The notes: generated from the sequence alone by a model not told the origin. 34,436 bases of DNA from an uncultured Clostridia bacterium (GCA_947166515.1 CAMVEM010000008.1:1-34436), one strand, 5' to 3'. Numbered from the stretch's first letter, positions 18,298 to 26,890 are shown. Program-made: numbers and translations.

Positions 18298-18503
18298 ATA
18301 TTGTTCAGGACATAACGACACAGCGTCACCTGACAATGTTTCTCGCAATGCATCAGGTCGTATTGCCGCAGCCGGAAAACGACAGGGGCTTCTTGTTCTG
18401 ATATTGCAAATTCCCCCGATCTGTATATGATATTATATTATTACATTTTCCCGGCTGTCTTCGGGAAATAATTTTCATCAGGAAAACAATATGAGGTGAG
18501 TTA

Positions 18504-19172
18504 ATGCCGAACATACTTATCATAGATGACGATGCCCATATCAATGATATTGTCTCAAAAGCGCTGAAATCGGAAGGATATACCGTATCACAGGCATATT
18601 CCGGAACAGAAGCGCTCATGCTTTTATCGCACAGCAAGCCCGATCTGGTACTGCTCGACCTTATGCTACCCGGATTGTCAGGTGAAGAGGTGCTTCCGCA
18701 GATAAAGGATATACCCGTTATAGTTGTGAGCGCAAAGGCAGATGTGACGAACAAGGTCGATCTGCTTATCGGCGGCGCCGCAGACTATATCACAAAGCCG
18801 TTCGACATGAAGGAGCTTCTCGCAAGGATCACGGTCCAGCTCCGGAAAAATGAGACAGCAGCCAATAAAATGCTTATCACATATAAGGACATCACCCTTG
18901 ACACCGACAGACATATTGTGATCTCAAACGGCAAAGAGCAGAAGCTGACAAGAACAGAGTTCGCCATTCTGAAACTGCTTATACACAATCCCGAACAGGT
19001 CGTGGCGAAGCTCACGATTCTTGATCGCATCAGCATGGATACGCCGGACTGTACCGAAGACTCACTCAAGATACATATATATAATCTGCGCAAGAAACTG
19101 AAGATACTCACAGGTAAAGAGTATATTTCCTCGGTGTGGGGAATAGGTTTCATGCTGAACGATAAATCTTAA
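18504..19172 (+). CDS. OmpR/PhoB-family response regulator
   Basis: REC (ILIIDDDAHIND, PDLVLLDLMLPGLSGEE, KPFDMKELLAR) plus winged HTH (LTRTEFAILKLLIHNPEQVV, VWGIGFML). Confidence 0.96.
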   Translation: MPNILIIDDDAHINDIVSKALKSEGYTVSQAYSGTEALMLLSHSKPDLVLLDLMLPGLSGEEVLPQIKDIPVIVVSAKADVTNKVDLLIGGAADYITKPFDMKELLARITVQLRKNETAANKMLITYKDITLDTDRHIVISNGKEQKLTRTEFAILKLLIHNPEQVVAKLTILDRISMDTPDCTEDSLKIHIYNLRKKLKILTGKEYISSVWGIGFMLNDKS

Positions 19173-19252
19173 CTATTTCTTTACTGTTTTCTTAACCGTT
19201 TTCTTAACTATTTCATAATATACTGTTTTCAGAAAGGAAAGGTGATGACCTT

Positions 19253-20167
19253 GTGGAGTATATTCTGAAAACAACCGGACTGTGCAAACAATATAAGAAC
19301 TTTATGGCACTCAACGGTCTTACAATGAATGTACCGAAGGGCTCGATCTACGGATTTATAGGAAAGAACGGCGCGGGAAAAACAACACTTATCCGTCTTG
19401 TCTGCGGGCTGCAGAACCCCACGGAAGGCGGCTATGAGCTCTATGGCATAAAGAACACCGACAAGTCGATATTAAAGTCAAGACGCCGTATCGGCGCTGT
19501 GATCGAAACTCCGTCGATATACACCGAAATGACAGCGGTGGAAAATCTTAAACAGCAATACCGCATTTTAGGACTTCCGAGCTTTGACGGCATCGACGAA
19601 ATACTGAAGCTGGTCGGACTTGAAGATACCGGTAAGAAAAAAGCAAAGAACTTCTCTCTCGGCATGCGCCAGCGTCTGGGCATAGCCGTTTCACTCTGCG
19701 GCAACCCCGATTTCCTTGTGCTTGATGAGCCTATCAACGGACTTGACCCCCAGGGTATCGTTGAGATACGTGAGCTTATACTCCGTCTCAACAAAGAACG
19801 CAAGATAACGGTGCTTATCTCCTCGCATATTCTTGATGAACTTGCAAAGCTCGCCACATATTTCGGCTTCATCGACAAGGGCAGGATTGTCCGCGAGATG
19901 AGCGCCGAAGAGCTTGAGGCGGTCTGCCGCAAGTGTATGCGTCTGAATGTTACCGACACGACTGTGCTCGCGAAGGTGCTCGATGATATGCAGCTTGAGT
20001 ACACCATAATCGACGACAAACACGCCGATGTATATGCGAAGCCGAATATCACGCAGCTCTCGCTCGCGCTCGCAAAGGATAACTGCGAGGTGCTCACGGT
20101 CGAAGAACATGATGAAAGTCTTGAGAGCTTCTATCTCTCAATGGTGGGAGGTGCCGATCATGCTTAA
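19253..20167 (+). CDS. ABC transporter ATPase (BcrA/lantibiotic-immunity type), GTG start
   Basis: Walker A GKNGAGKTTL, signature NFSLGMRQRLGIAVSL, Walker B FLVLDEPINGLDP. Confidence 0.95.
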   Translation: MEYILKTTGLCKQYKNFMALNGLTMNVPKGSIYGFIGKNGAGKTTLIRLVCGLQNPTEGGYELYGIKNTDKSILKSRRRIGAVIETPSIYTEMTAVENLKQQYRILGLPSFDGIDEILKLVGLEDTGKKKAKNFSLGMRQRLGIAVSLCGNPDFLVLDEPINGLDPQGIVEIRELILRLNKERKITVLISSHILDELAKLATYFGFIDKGRIVREMSAEELEAVCRKCMRLNVTDTTVLAKVLDDMQLEYTIIDDKHADVYAKPNITQLSLALAKDNCEVLTVEEHDESLESFYLSMVGGADHA

Positions 20168-20939
20168 GCTTGTAAATGCATATTTCAACAGACTGTTTAA
20201 ATGGCGTATCTTCCAGATACTTATGGCTGTTATGCTGGTCATGGGAGTTGTGCTCGGACTCGTTTTCAGAGAACTTCTCATAGTTTATCAGATACCGGTC
20301 ATAGCATCGTCTCTGATCTTCCCGATATATATCGGTGTTGTCATAGCCTTGTTCAATTATCCGTTTTTCACAAACGGCACTATCAGGAATCAGATCACGG
20401 TCGGCCACAAGCGCAGCAGCGTTTTCTTTGCAGACTGGGCGGCATCCAGCGTTTTTGCGCTCGTACTTTATCTGATACTTTCGCTGAGCATTTTATGCAC
20501 GGCAGCCATTGCCGGCAACTCAAACATGGTCTGCTGGGAAAACATCGTTCTCGGACTTGTCATATCCTCTTTGCTCGTAATGCTGTTCGCTACCATATCA
20601 CAGTTTATATGTGTGATGTTAAAAGGTGCGATGAGCTTTCTCGCGAACTATCTCAGCAGCCAGATACTTATAGTAATAGCTATGGGCGTTATGTCGTTCG
20701 ACGGCACACCGAAAGCGCTGCTTTATTTCTTCCCTTCGGTTGTATGCATGAACATCAATTATTTCAGTGACGCTTCTGTTCCGAATCCTATTCTGGCAGC
20801 ATCAGAGGGCATGAGTATTTCCGAAACAATTGCCTCGATGACATTTGATCCGCTGCCGGCTATAGGCGCTGTGATCCTTGAGATCGCGGTCATATATCTG
20901 ATAGGCATGCTCTATTTCAGAAAGACAGACATCAAGTGA
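20160..20939 (+). CDS. ABC transporter permease (ABC-2 type)
   Basis: Start at ATG 20160 (RBS GGGAGGTG), overlapping the ATPase stop by 8 bp. Six-TM-like MLKLVNAYFNRLFKWRIFQILMAVMLVMG... The longer track ORF from 20028 is antisense-free overlap into the ATPase. Confidence 0.85.
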   Translation: MLKLVNAYFNRLFKWRIFQILMAVMLVMGVVLGLVFRELLIVYQIPVIASSLIFPIYIGVVIALFNYPFFTNGTIRNQITVGHKRSSVFFADWAASSVFALVLYLILSLSILCTAAIAGNSNMVCWENIVLGLVISSLLVMLFATISQFICVMLKGAMSFLANYLSSQILIVIAMGVMSFDGTPKALLYFFPSVVCMNINYFSDASVPNPILAASEGMSISETIASMTFDPLPAIGAVILEIAVIYLIGMLYFRKTDIK

Positions 20940-20942
20940 GCT

Positions 20943-20996
20943 TATTTTTTCCGGAAGCACGGCCGGTCCGCGCTTCCGGAGACCTTGTTTTTTAAG
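20943..20996 (+). terminator. Hairpin between permease and HK (possible attenuator)
   Basis: TCCGGAAGC-acggccggtccgc-GCTTCCGGA followed by a T-rich run. Confidence 0.5.
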
Positions 20997-21007
20997 GAGG
21001 TATTTGT

Positions 21008-21871
21008 ATGATCTACGGTCTTCTCGGCATATTACTGGCTGCGGCGGTGATAAAGATAATACTGCTGAAAAAAACGGCGCATGAGATCGCGGACGCGTTT
21101 GCAGACAAGATGCAGACCGATACAAATACCGTGATCGATATCTCATCCCGCGATAAGGATATGCGCTATCTTGCGTCAGGCATCAACACTCAGCTTAAGA
21201 TCTTAAGAGAAGAGCATCTCCAGTATCATCTCGGAAATACGGAACTGAAAAACGCCGTAACAAATATCTCCCATGACCTTCGCACGCCGCTTACCGCTAT
21301 CTCCGGAAATCTTTACATGCTGAAAAAGGCCGACGATATCACCGAGATAAGGAACTATCTGAATGTGATTGAAGAACGGACTGAGACCATGAAGCAGCTT
21401 ACAGAGGAATTGTTCAGATATTCCGTTATCGTTTCAAACGAAGAGACTGCGACCGAGGAATTATTTATCAATCAGGTGCTGCAGGAAAGCATAAGCAGTT
21501 TTTATCCCGTTCTTACCGAAAAAGGTATAGTTCCGGAAATAAAACTGACCGATGTACGCATCATGCGAACTGCAAACAGATCGGATATGTCAAGGATATT
21601 CTCAAATCTGCTTAATAATGCAGTAAAATACAGCGACGGCGATCTTGACATCACACTTTCGGATACCGGAGAAATAACATTCTCTAATACAGCAAAAGGG
21701 CTGTCCGCCGTCGAGGTGGAACAGCTCTTTGACAGGTTTTATACCGTAGAAGCCGCACGGAATTCCACCGGTCTCGGACTTTCTATCGCCCGTACACTTG
21801 TCGAACGCATGGGCGGAACTATCAGGGCGGAGTATGAAAACAGCAGGCTTACGATAAGGATAGGTATTTAA
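21008..21871 (+). CDS. Sensor histidine kinase, minimal N-terminal TM input
   Basis: HisKA NISHDLRTPLTAISGNL, N-box NLLNNAVKYSDG, G2 STGLGLSIARTLVERMGG. Single TM and no obvious extracellular sensor. Confidence 0.94.
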   Translation: MIYGLLGILLAAAVIKIILLKKTAHEIADAFADKMQTDTNTVIDISSRDKDMRYLASGINTQLKILREEHLQYHLGNTELKNAVTNISHDLRTPLTAISGNLYMLKKADDITEIRNYLNVIEERTETMKQLTEELFRYSVIVSNEETATEELFINQVLQESISSFYPVLTEKGIVPEIKLTDVRIMRTANRSDMSRIFSNLLNNAVKYSDGDLDITLSDTGEITFSNTAKGLSAVEVEQLFDRFYTVEAARNSTGLGLSIARTLVERMGGTIRAEYENSRLTIRIGI

Positions 21872-21874
21872 ATA

Positions 21875-21911
21875 CAAAGGCACGGAAAATACTCTTCGTG
21901 CCTTGTTTTTA
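21875..21911 (+). terminator. Intrinsic terminator after the RR-ABC-HK cluster
   Basis: AAGGCACG-gaaaatactctt-CGTGCCTT-GTTTTT. Confidence 0.8.
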
Positions 21912-22547
21912 TCGGAATATTATTTTCTTTATGACCTTCGATGCGCCGCCGACAAAACTTTCAAACTCGTCCGCGTCGGCAGGTTTTCCGACTATCGAGC
22001 CGTAGTGTATCGGTATAGCCGTCCCGGGCTTTATTATTTTTACAAGCTCTGCGGCGCTCTTCGCGTTCATGGTGTAAAATCCGCCGATCGGTACACATAT
22101 TATATCACACTTTACCGTCTGCGCCTCATGTGTGTTGTCCGTGTCGCCGCAGACATATATCCGGGTACCTTCCAGCGTTATGACATACCCAAGCCAGCCC
22201 TTTCCTTTCGGGTGGAACGGCTTCATGATGTTGTACGCGGCTACAGCTTCAACTTCCACACCCTGAACGGAGCAGCTCCCGCCGGGCTCAAGATACGTTA
22301 CCCGACTGTCGGGGATACCCTCGCCGCCAAATGCTTTTGACATACTTGCTGGCGCAATGTAAACCGTATTGTCATTTGAAACGCGGGCTATATCCTCGGG
22401 TGAGAAATGATCATAATGCTCGTGCGTTATGAAGATCATATCCGCGTCGTGAGGTTCATCCGGTATATGGAACGGATCAAAATAAACTGTCTTATCCGCT
22501 CCGATACGTACGGCACTTTGTTCGATAACTGTTATTTTGTCGATCAT
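21909..22547 (-). CDS. MBL-fold metallohydrolase (UlaG-like)
   Basis: FITHEHYDHFSPEDI, YVCGDTDNT, AIPIHYGSIVG. Confidence 0.93.
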   Translation of the reverse strand: MIDKITVIEQSAVRIGADKTVYFDPFHIPDEPHDADMIFITHEHYDHFSPEDIARVSNDNTVYIAPASMSKAFGGEGIPDSRVTYLEPGGSCSVQGVEVEAVAAYNIMKPFHPKGKGWLGYVITLEGTRIYVCGDTDNTHEAQTVKCDIICVPIGGFYTMNAKSAAELVKIIKPGTAIPIHYGSIVGKPADADEFESFVGGASKVIKKIIFR

Positions 22548-22878
22548 GATGATATCTCCTTATCATATATGAGTATTGGTTTTTACTTTTCTTTTTAAAT
22601 GTCAGGATAAACCTCACAGCGCAATAGACCAGAACTGCAGCTCCCAGAAACGTAAGTATCAAACCAGGTATTAATTCGCCTTGTGTCAGATTTATTATTC
22701 CTGCGATCAATAAAAATCCTTCCACCACGACTAATACCAGCAGAGACACCGTGAGAACAACAGCTCTCATGCCCTTGGACATATTTTTAGCCCTGTCGGG
22801 ATCAGCCAGATTGTCGATCTCATTGTCGGATATCAGACATACCGCACATTCAACTATCAGATCAAATAATAGATCCAT
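22492..22878 (-). CDS. Small membrane protein, hypothetical
   Basis: 128 aa with two strong TM segments. The 3' end overlaps the MBL gene start and RBS. Confidence 0.6.
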   Translation of the reverse strand: MDLLFDLIVECAVCLISDNEIDNLADPDRAKNMSKGMRAVVLTVSLLVLVVVEGFLLIAGIINLTQGELIPGLILTFLGAAVLVYCAVRFILTFKKKSKNQYSYMIRRYHHDRQNNSYRTKCRTYRSG

Positions 22879-22926
22879 AATTAATCAGCTTTTATAGCTT
22901 AGGTTTTACGAACACCTATAACGCGG

Positions 22927-23217
22927 TCACCCGCCCAGATGCATCAAATTCAGCAGCAGGAGCCAGCTCAGACCGTAGTAGGAAACTACCGCCATAAGGT
23001 CATTTACTGTTGTTATAAGCGGACCAGACGCTACCGCAGGATCGACCTTTATCTTTTTAAAAAACAAAGGTATCAGAGTACCCACCTCTGCCTGCCGCAC
23101 AAGCCGGCTCATCATCGCTTTCGGAGAATCATTTCCGCGTATTATCGCAGTTATCTCCGTAACATAATCGGGGCTTGTGACAACTTCTGTCGATACTGTA
23201 ATCTCCTTGTTTTCCAT
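22927..23217 (-). pseudogene. mgtE: Internally deleted mgtE-like Mg2+ transporter (N-terminal ~40 aa joined to C-terminal TM segment)
   Basis: MENKEITVSTEVVTSPDYVTEITAIIRGNDSPKAMMSRL fused to GTLIPLFFKKIKVDPAVASGPLITTVNDLMAVVSYYGLSWLLLL, which is MgtE C-terminal-like. Confidence 0.72.
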
Positions 23218-23448
23218 TGGTTTTGTCCTCCTTTTTTAAATTTTTGCAGGGAGGGACAAAAGGACATAAAAATGCCTGTGAATGACAGGCCAAACACAGG
23301 CTCACGGATATTTTATCTCACAGTCAATAAAGCGGCATTGTCGGTACCGCCGCACTGTCAATTAAGATATATCCGCGTCGTCGTCCGTTTGACCCGCAAC
23401 TGTCGCCGTTTGCCACCTTATTCACCTCCGACTTTACTATAATTGTTC
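23218..23448 (-). promoter_or_regulatory. Long structured leader upstream of the mgtE remnant, riboswitch-like with terminal hairpin
   Basis: Minus strand pairings GGATAT/ATATCC, GCGGC/GCCGC and ACAGT/ACTGT. Terminator-like GCCTGTG...CACAGGC-ATTTTT. RBS AAAAGGAGG before ATG. Confidence 0.55.
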
Positions 23449-23454
23449 TGCTAT

Positions 23455-23483
23455 ATTATATCATTTTGCTATGTATTTGTCAA
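23455..23483 (-). promoter_or_regulatory. Consensus sigma-A promoter for the mgtE leader
   Basis: Minus strand TTGACA, 17 bp, TATAAT. Confidence 0.85.
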
Positions 23484-24094
23484 TAATTGGAATAAAAATT
23501 CGTCGCCGGCTCAGCGCCGGGATGGCTGACGATCTCAATGCGGTCGGGCTTGAATTGTTCATTCCGGGCAGTAAAAACTTATTTGACTTTTTAGGAGCTG
23601 TTCCCTCATTTTTCGTAAGTGAAGGACTGTCTGGCAGCGGTAAGAACAAAGGTCTGTCCGGGACATCGTGCTGGAGCTGGCGCGGCAAAGAACTGCCGTT
23701 TGCTCCGTATCGTGCACGTAAGTTCAACATCATCAGAATGTTTCTGAAACATAAAGAATTGCATATCATTTCATTTAACCGCGGCAAGAAGATAACGCCC
23801 GAAACAGTGATACCAATAGAAAGAATAAAGGCACCGATCCTGTTCGTTTCTTCAAAACATGACGAAGTCTGGGATTCGTACAAAAGCTCGCTAATAATGA
23901 AGCAAACTTTGAATAAAGCAGGCTTCCCTTATCCGCACAAGCATGTCGCTTATAAATATATGAGCCACGCTATGATGACAGAGATACCTTTTTTCATCAA
24001 ACTCGCTTTTAAAACGGAGCAGCAGAATCCCTGCAAATGCGCGGAAGAATCAGTATTTCCTGCAAATCGTTATACTCAGCTTTTACTATCATAA
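23471..24094 (+). pseudogene. Truncated acyl-CoA thioesterase/BAAT-like alpha/beta hydrolase
   Basis: VPSFFVSEGL, RGKELPFAPY, IPIERIKAPILFVSSKHDEVWDSYKSS and YKYMSHAMM resemble the BAAT_C family. The GxSxG part is absent and the ORF start overlaps the mgtE promoter. Confidence 0.62.
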
Positions 24095-24164
24095 ACATTC
24101 CTCTTAATCTATATCTGCATAAACGCAGGCTTCGGTTCAGGATAATCCCTCGTCCTATTTATTG

Positions 24165-25127
24165 TTAGCCTGTGTACTTGTCAATAAACTCGAATACTGT
24201 CCTGAAATACCGTTCCGGTGCATAATACATTGCCTGACCATGAGCAGCTTCATCAATCATCAGTAATTCGCCGTTCGGATGTGCTTTGTATAGCTGTTCC
24301 GCCATTTCTGGATTTACAAATGTATCCCCTTTTCCTTGAATAAACAAGATCGGAAACTGAGATTTCTTTACTTGTTCTATTGAGGACGCTTCCGAATAAG
24401 AGTATCCCGCTATCAGCTTTGCGGAAAAACTTGCAGTATACATCAGGGGAAATTCCGGTAATCCAGTATAGCTTTTCGTTACATTTGCAAATTGCTCCCA
24501 TACCGAAGTATATCCACTGTCTGCAACAATAGCTTTCACATTTTCACACAGGTTCTCTCCGGATGTCATCATCGCCGCAGCTGCACCCATCGAGATGCCG
24601 TGCAGTACTATCTCGGCATCCGGATCCAGTGATACGATATACTCTGTCCATTTTATGATATCAAATCTGTCCAGCCAGCCCATTCCGATAAATGAGCCTT
24701 CGCTTTTTCCGTGACCGCGCAGATCGGGCATAACGATGTTGAATCCCTGTTGCGCATAAAAGCTTGCATAATTGTGTACCTTTTCCCTTGTCCGTTTGTA
24801 ACCGTGAAGCAGTATCACCCAGCGGTGACTGTTTTTTGAAGTGACCAGATCTGCATACATTTTTGCGTCGTCATAGGATACAATACTGATCTCTTTGATC
24901 TCTGTTTCATCAAGCCAGCGCTGTGTACGCTCTGTGATATCGTTGATATTGCGTTCGGTTATCGCTTTCACTTCATCGCTGACGACCCTCGGAGCATCCG
25001 GGATGCTTTCCATGCCGTCATAGCTTTTAAGGGCATAAAAAACGAGAATAATACTTGCAATTAATTCAAGCAAAATTAAGGTTGTGAAGGTAATGATTAC
25101 TACTTTGAGTATCCGGTGCTTTTTCAT
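24165..25127 (-). CDS. Alpha/beta hydrolase with N-terminal TM anchor
   Basis: VILLHGYKRTREKVHNYASFYAQQGFNIVMPDLRGHGKSEG, LHGISMGAAAAMM, ILFIQGKGDTFVNPEMAE, DEAAHGQAMY. Confidence 0.93.
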   Translation of the reverse strand: MKKHRILKVVIITFTTLILLELIASIILVFYALKSYDGMESIPDAPRVVSDEVKAITERNINDITERTQRWLDETEIKEISIVSYDDAKMYADLVTSKNSHRWVILLHGYKRTREKVHNYASFYAQQGFNIVMPDLRGHGKSEGSFIGMGWLDRFDIIKWTEYIVSLDPDAEIVLHGISMGAAAAMMTSGENLCENVKAIVADSGYTSVWEQFANVTKSYTGLPEFPLMYTASFSAKLIAGYSYSEASSIEQVKKSQFPILFIQGKGDTFVNPEMAEQLYKAHPNGELLMIDEAAHGQAMYYAPERYFRTVFEFIDKYTG

Positions 25128-25191
25128 TAGTATTTTACTCCTGTTTGGGTTATTTCCTTATCGTAAGAACTAACGATCGGGAGCCTTGTTA

Positions 25192-26112
25192 TTAACTGTT
25201 GGTTTCTCTGATATGGAATCTGAGCAAGCTTTCTATCTCCTGCAAGCGGGGCGGGTCGAGCTGCATGGGATACCGTGATATTGCGACACCCGCGCAGGCA
25301 CTTGCAAACCGCACAAGGTCATTGTCGCTCATACCCTTTGCCAACGCGTAGGCGCATCCTGCTTTGAATGTATCTCCCGCGCCGAGCGTGCTTGCGACAT
25401 CAACGCGAAACGGCTGAAATGTCCTGACAGGCTCGCCTTTTCTGCCGTAAAAAAGTGCGTTACCGCCGTTTGTTATGATAGTCAGCCCGTCTGTATTTTC
25501 TGCATAGCGAGTGAACATTTCCTCGCGGCTCACATCGCCATAGTGCATTTTAAGTCCGTCGCCGGAGATGACATCAACGGCCGCGTGACGGTGGATATAG
25601 CTGTCGTATTTGCAGTCGATTGTAACATAGGGCTTTCCGAGCCGCACGCACATTTCAGCAGCAGCCTGTGAATCCTCACCGAAGAAGGCGTCGATCGCAG
25701 CAAAGTCACACCATTCAATATCGCGCTCTTTCGGCGGGTTCCATTGCTTCACGCCGCCGTTGTAGTATTCCCCGAAGAAATGACCGAACCTGCCGAACGG
25801 AGTGCGGTCACTGCCGGAAATAAGAACATAGTCTTCAAGTCCCTCAAAACTGTCGTCAAAGGTCAATGAGCTGAGATCGACAGTTTTATTTTTGTAGAAA
25901 TCCCGCGCGAGCTGTGCCGTGCTTCTCCCAATATGTGTACCGTCAATCCTGATATCCGCGCCGAGGGATGACAGCACAGTCGCGCAGGTGCCGGTCTCAC
26001 CGCCGATAAAGCGTGCACACTGCTCAATCTCGCTGTACTCGTCGGGCTTCAGAAATGCATTAAGCTTGAAGCTGTTCGAACCACAGATCATGCCGTAAAG
26101 ATATATTTTCAT
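25192..26112 (-). CDS. PfkB-family carbohydrate kinase
   Basis: GGETGTCATVLSSLGAD, TIITNGGNALFYGRKG, STLGAGDTFKAGCAYALAKG. Confidence 0.9.
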   Translation of the reverse strand: MKIYLYGMICGSNSFKLNAFLKPDEYSEIEQCARFIGGETGTCATVLSSLGADIRIDGTHIGRSTAQLARDFYKNKTVDLSSLTFDDSFEGLEDYVLISGSDRTPFGRFGHFFGEYYNGGVKQWNPPKERDIEWCDFAAIDAFFGEDSQAAAEMCVRLGKPYVTIDCKYDSYIHRHAAVDVISGDGLKMHYGDVSREEMFTRYAENTDGLTIITNGGNALFYGRKGEPVRTFQPFRVDVASTLGAGDTFKAGCAYALAKGMSDNDLVRFASACAGVAISRYPMQLDPPRLQEIESLLRFHIRETNS

Positions 26113-26216
26113 TGCGTCTGTCCTCCTATTATTTTCATTACTTTCGTGTTATCATCTTTGTAATACATAACCGTCGATTCGGGGCCTGTACCGCCGATAA
26201 GTCCTATTTTTTTCAT
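26109..26216 (-). pseudogene. Aspartate/glutamate racemase N-terminal remnant
   Basis: ATG at 26216 gives MKKIGLIGGTGPESTVMYYKD, a typical Asp/Glu racemase N-terminus, ending after 15 more unrelated residues. Confidence 0.7.
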
Positions 26217-26571
26217 ATCTGATCCATCCCGTAGGTCTTGATAAAATGTCTGCTGAACGCTTCTATCTGCGCTATTGCGTCGTCGGTTTTCTCCGGCTCG
26301 CGGCTGCACAGGTGAATGAGCGCGGAGACCGGCGCGGTGTACTCAAGTGCGAGCATTTCCGGATCGTCTTTTTCAGCAGGCCTTTGTTCATCATTCCCTC
26401 AAAGATGCAAGTGAACATTTCCTTCGTTCCGGTCAGAAAATGCTTGTACATTGATGATTTGGCAAGTCCGAGAGATGCGGTGAGTTCCCGGATATTTGTG
26501 CCTGCATAGCCGTTCTGTGAGAACTGTTCAAGTGCCGCCATAAGAATTCTGTCTCTTGTATCTTTAGCCAT
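26213..26571 (-). pseudogene. TetR-family regulator with internal deletion and frameshift
   Basis: N-terminal HTH MAKDTRDRILMAALEQFSQNGYAGTNIRELTASLGLAKSSMYKHF joined to TGTKEMFTCIFEGMMNKGLLKK. The +1 frame continues DDPEMLALEYTAPVSALIHLCSREPEKTDDAIAQIEAFSRHFIKTYGMDQI*. Confidence 0.78.
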
Positions 26572-26593
26572 AATTACCTCCCGCATCGCAAAT

Positions 26594-26647
26594 GTGACCG
26601 TCCGTTCACTTTATCTATATTATAGCGAACGATCGGTCACTTGTCGA
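26594..26647 (-). promoter_or_regulatory. Promoter with two TetR-type operators
   Basis: Minus strand TCGACA, 17 bp, TATAAT (26619-26647). Operators GTGACCGTCCGTTCAC (26594-26609) and GCGAACGATCGGTCAC (26625-26640) in opposite orientation. Confidence 0.75.
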
Positions 26648-26699
26648 GTACTTTTTTATGATAATTGCTTATTATTCACTTTGATTTTTAAATCTTTTG

Positions 26700-26890
26700 A
26701 CAAACCCTCATATGGGAAGCACATACAGACAGCGACGGTGAGTACACAAAGCATGAAGGATACTGGGTATTCTATTCCGACGGAAAAGGATGAAAATACC
26801 AATCCCAAGACCGGCGTTGGTATAGGTTTCTCGGTTTTGCTCGCAGCAGGCGCCGCAATGCTCTGTGTTGTTTCAAGAAAGCGCAGATAA
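26700..26890 (+). pseudogene. C-terminal remnant of a sortase-anchored surface protein
   Basis: One frame gives TLIWEAHTDSDGEYTKHEGYWVFYSDGKG*. The next frame gives KDENTNPKTGVGIGFSVLLAAGAAMLCVVSRKRR*, i.e. NPKTG, TM, basic tail. Confidence 0.65.

Noticed and set aside
19441-20097. 218 aa minus-strand ORF opposite the ABC ATPase
   Set aside because: The plus strand has complete Walker A, signature and Walker B motifs; this is a Ser-rich antisense ORF.
23218-23448. Calling the mgtE leader an M-box riboswitch
   Set aside because: The conserved M-box segments I know could not be found; gene context alone is not enough, so it is left unassigned.
26213-26571. Programmed frameshifting in the TetR gene
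   Set aside because: The central ligand-binding portion is also missing, so decay explains the data better than recoding.
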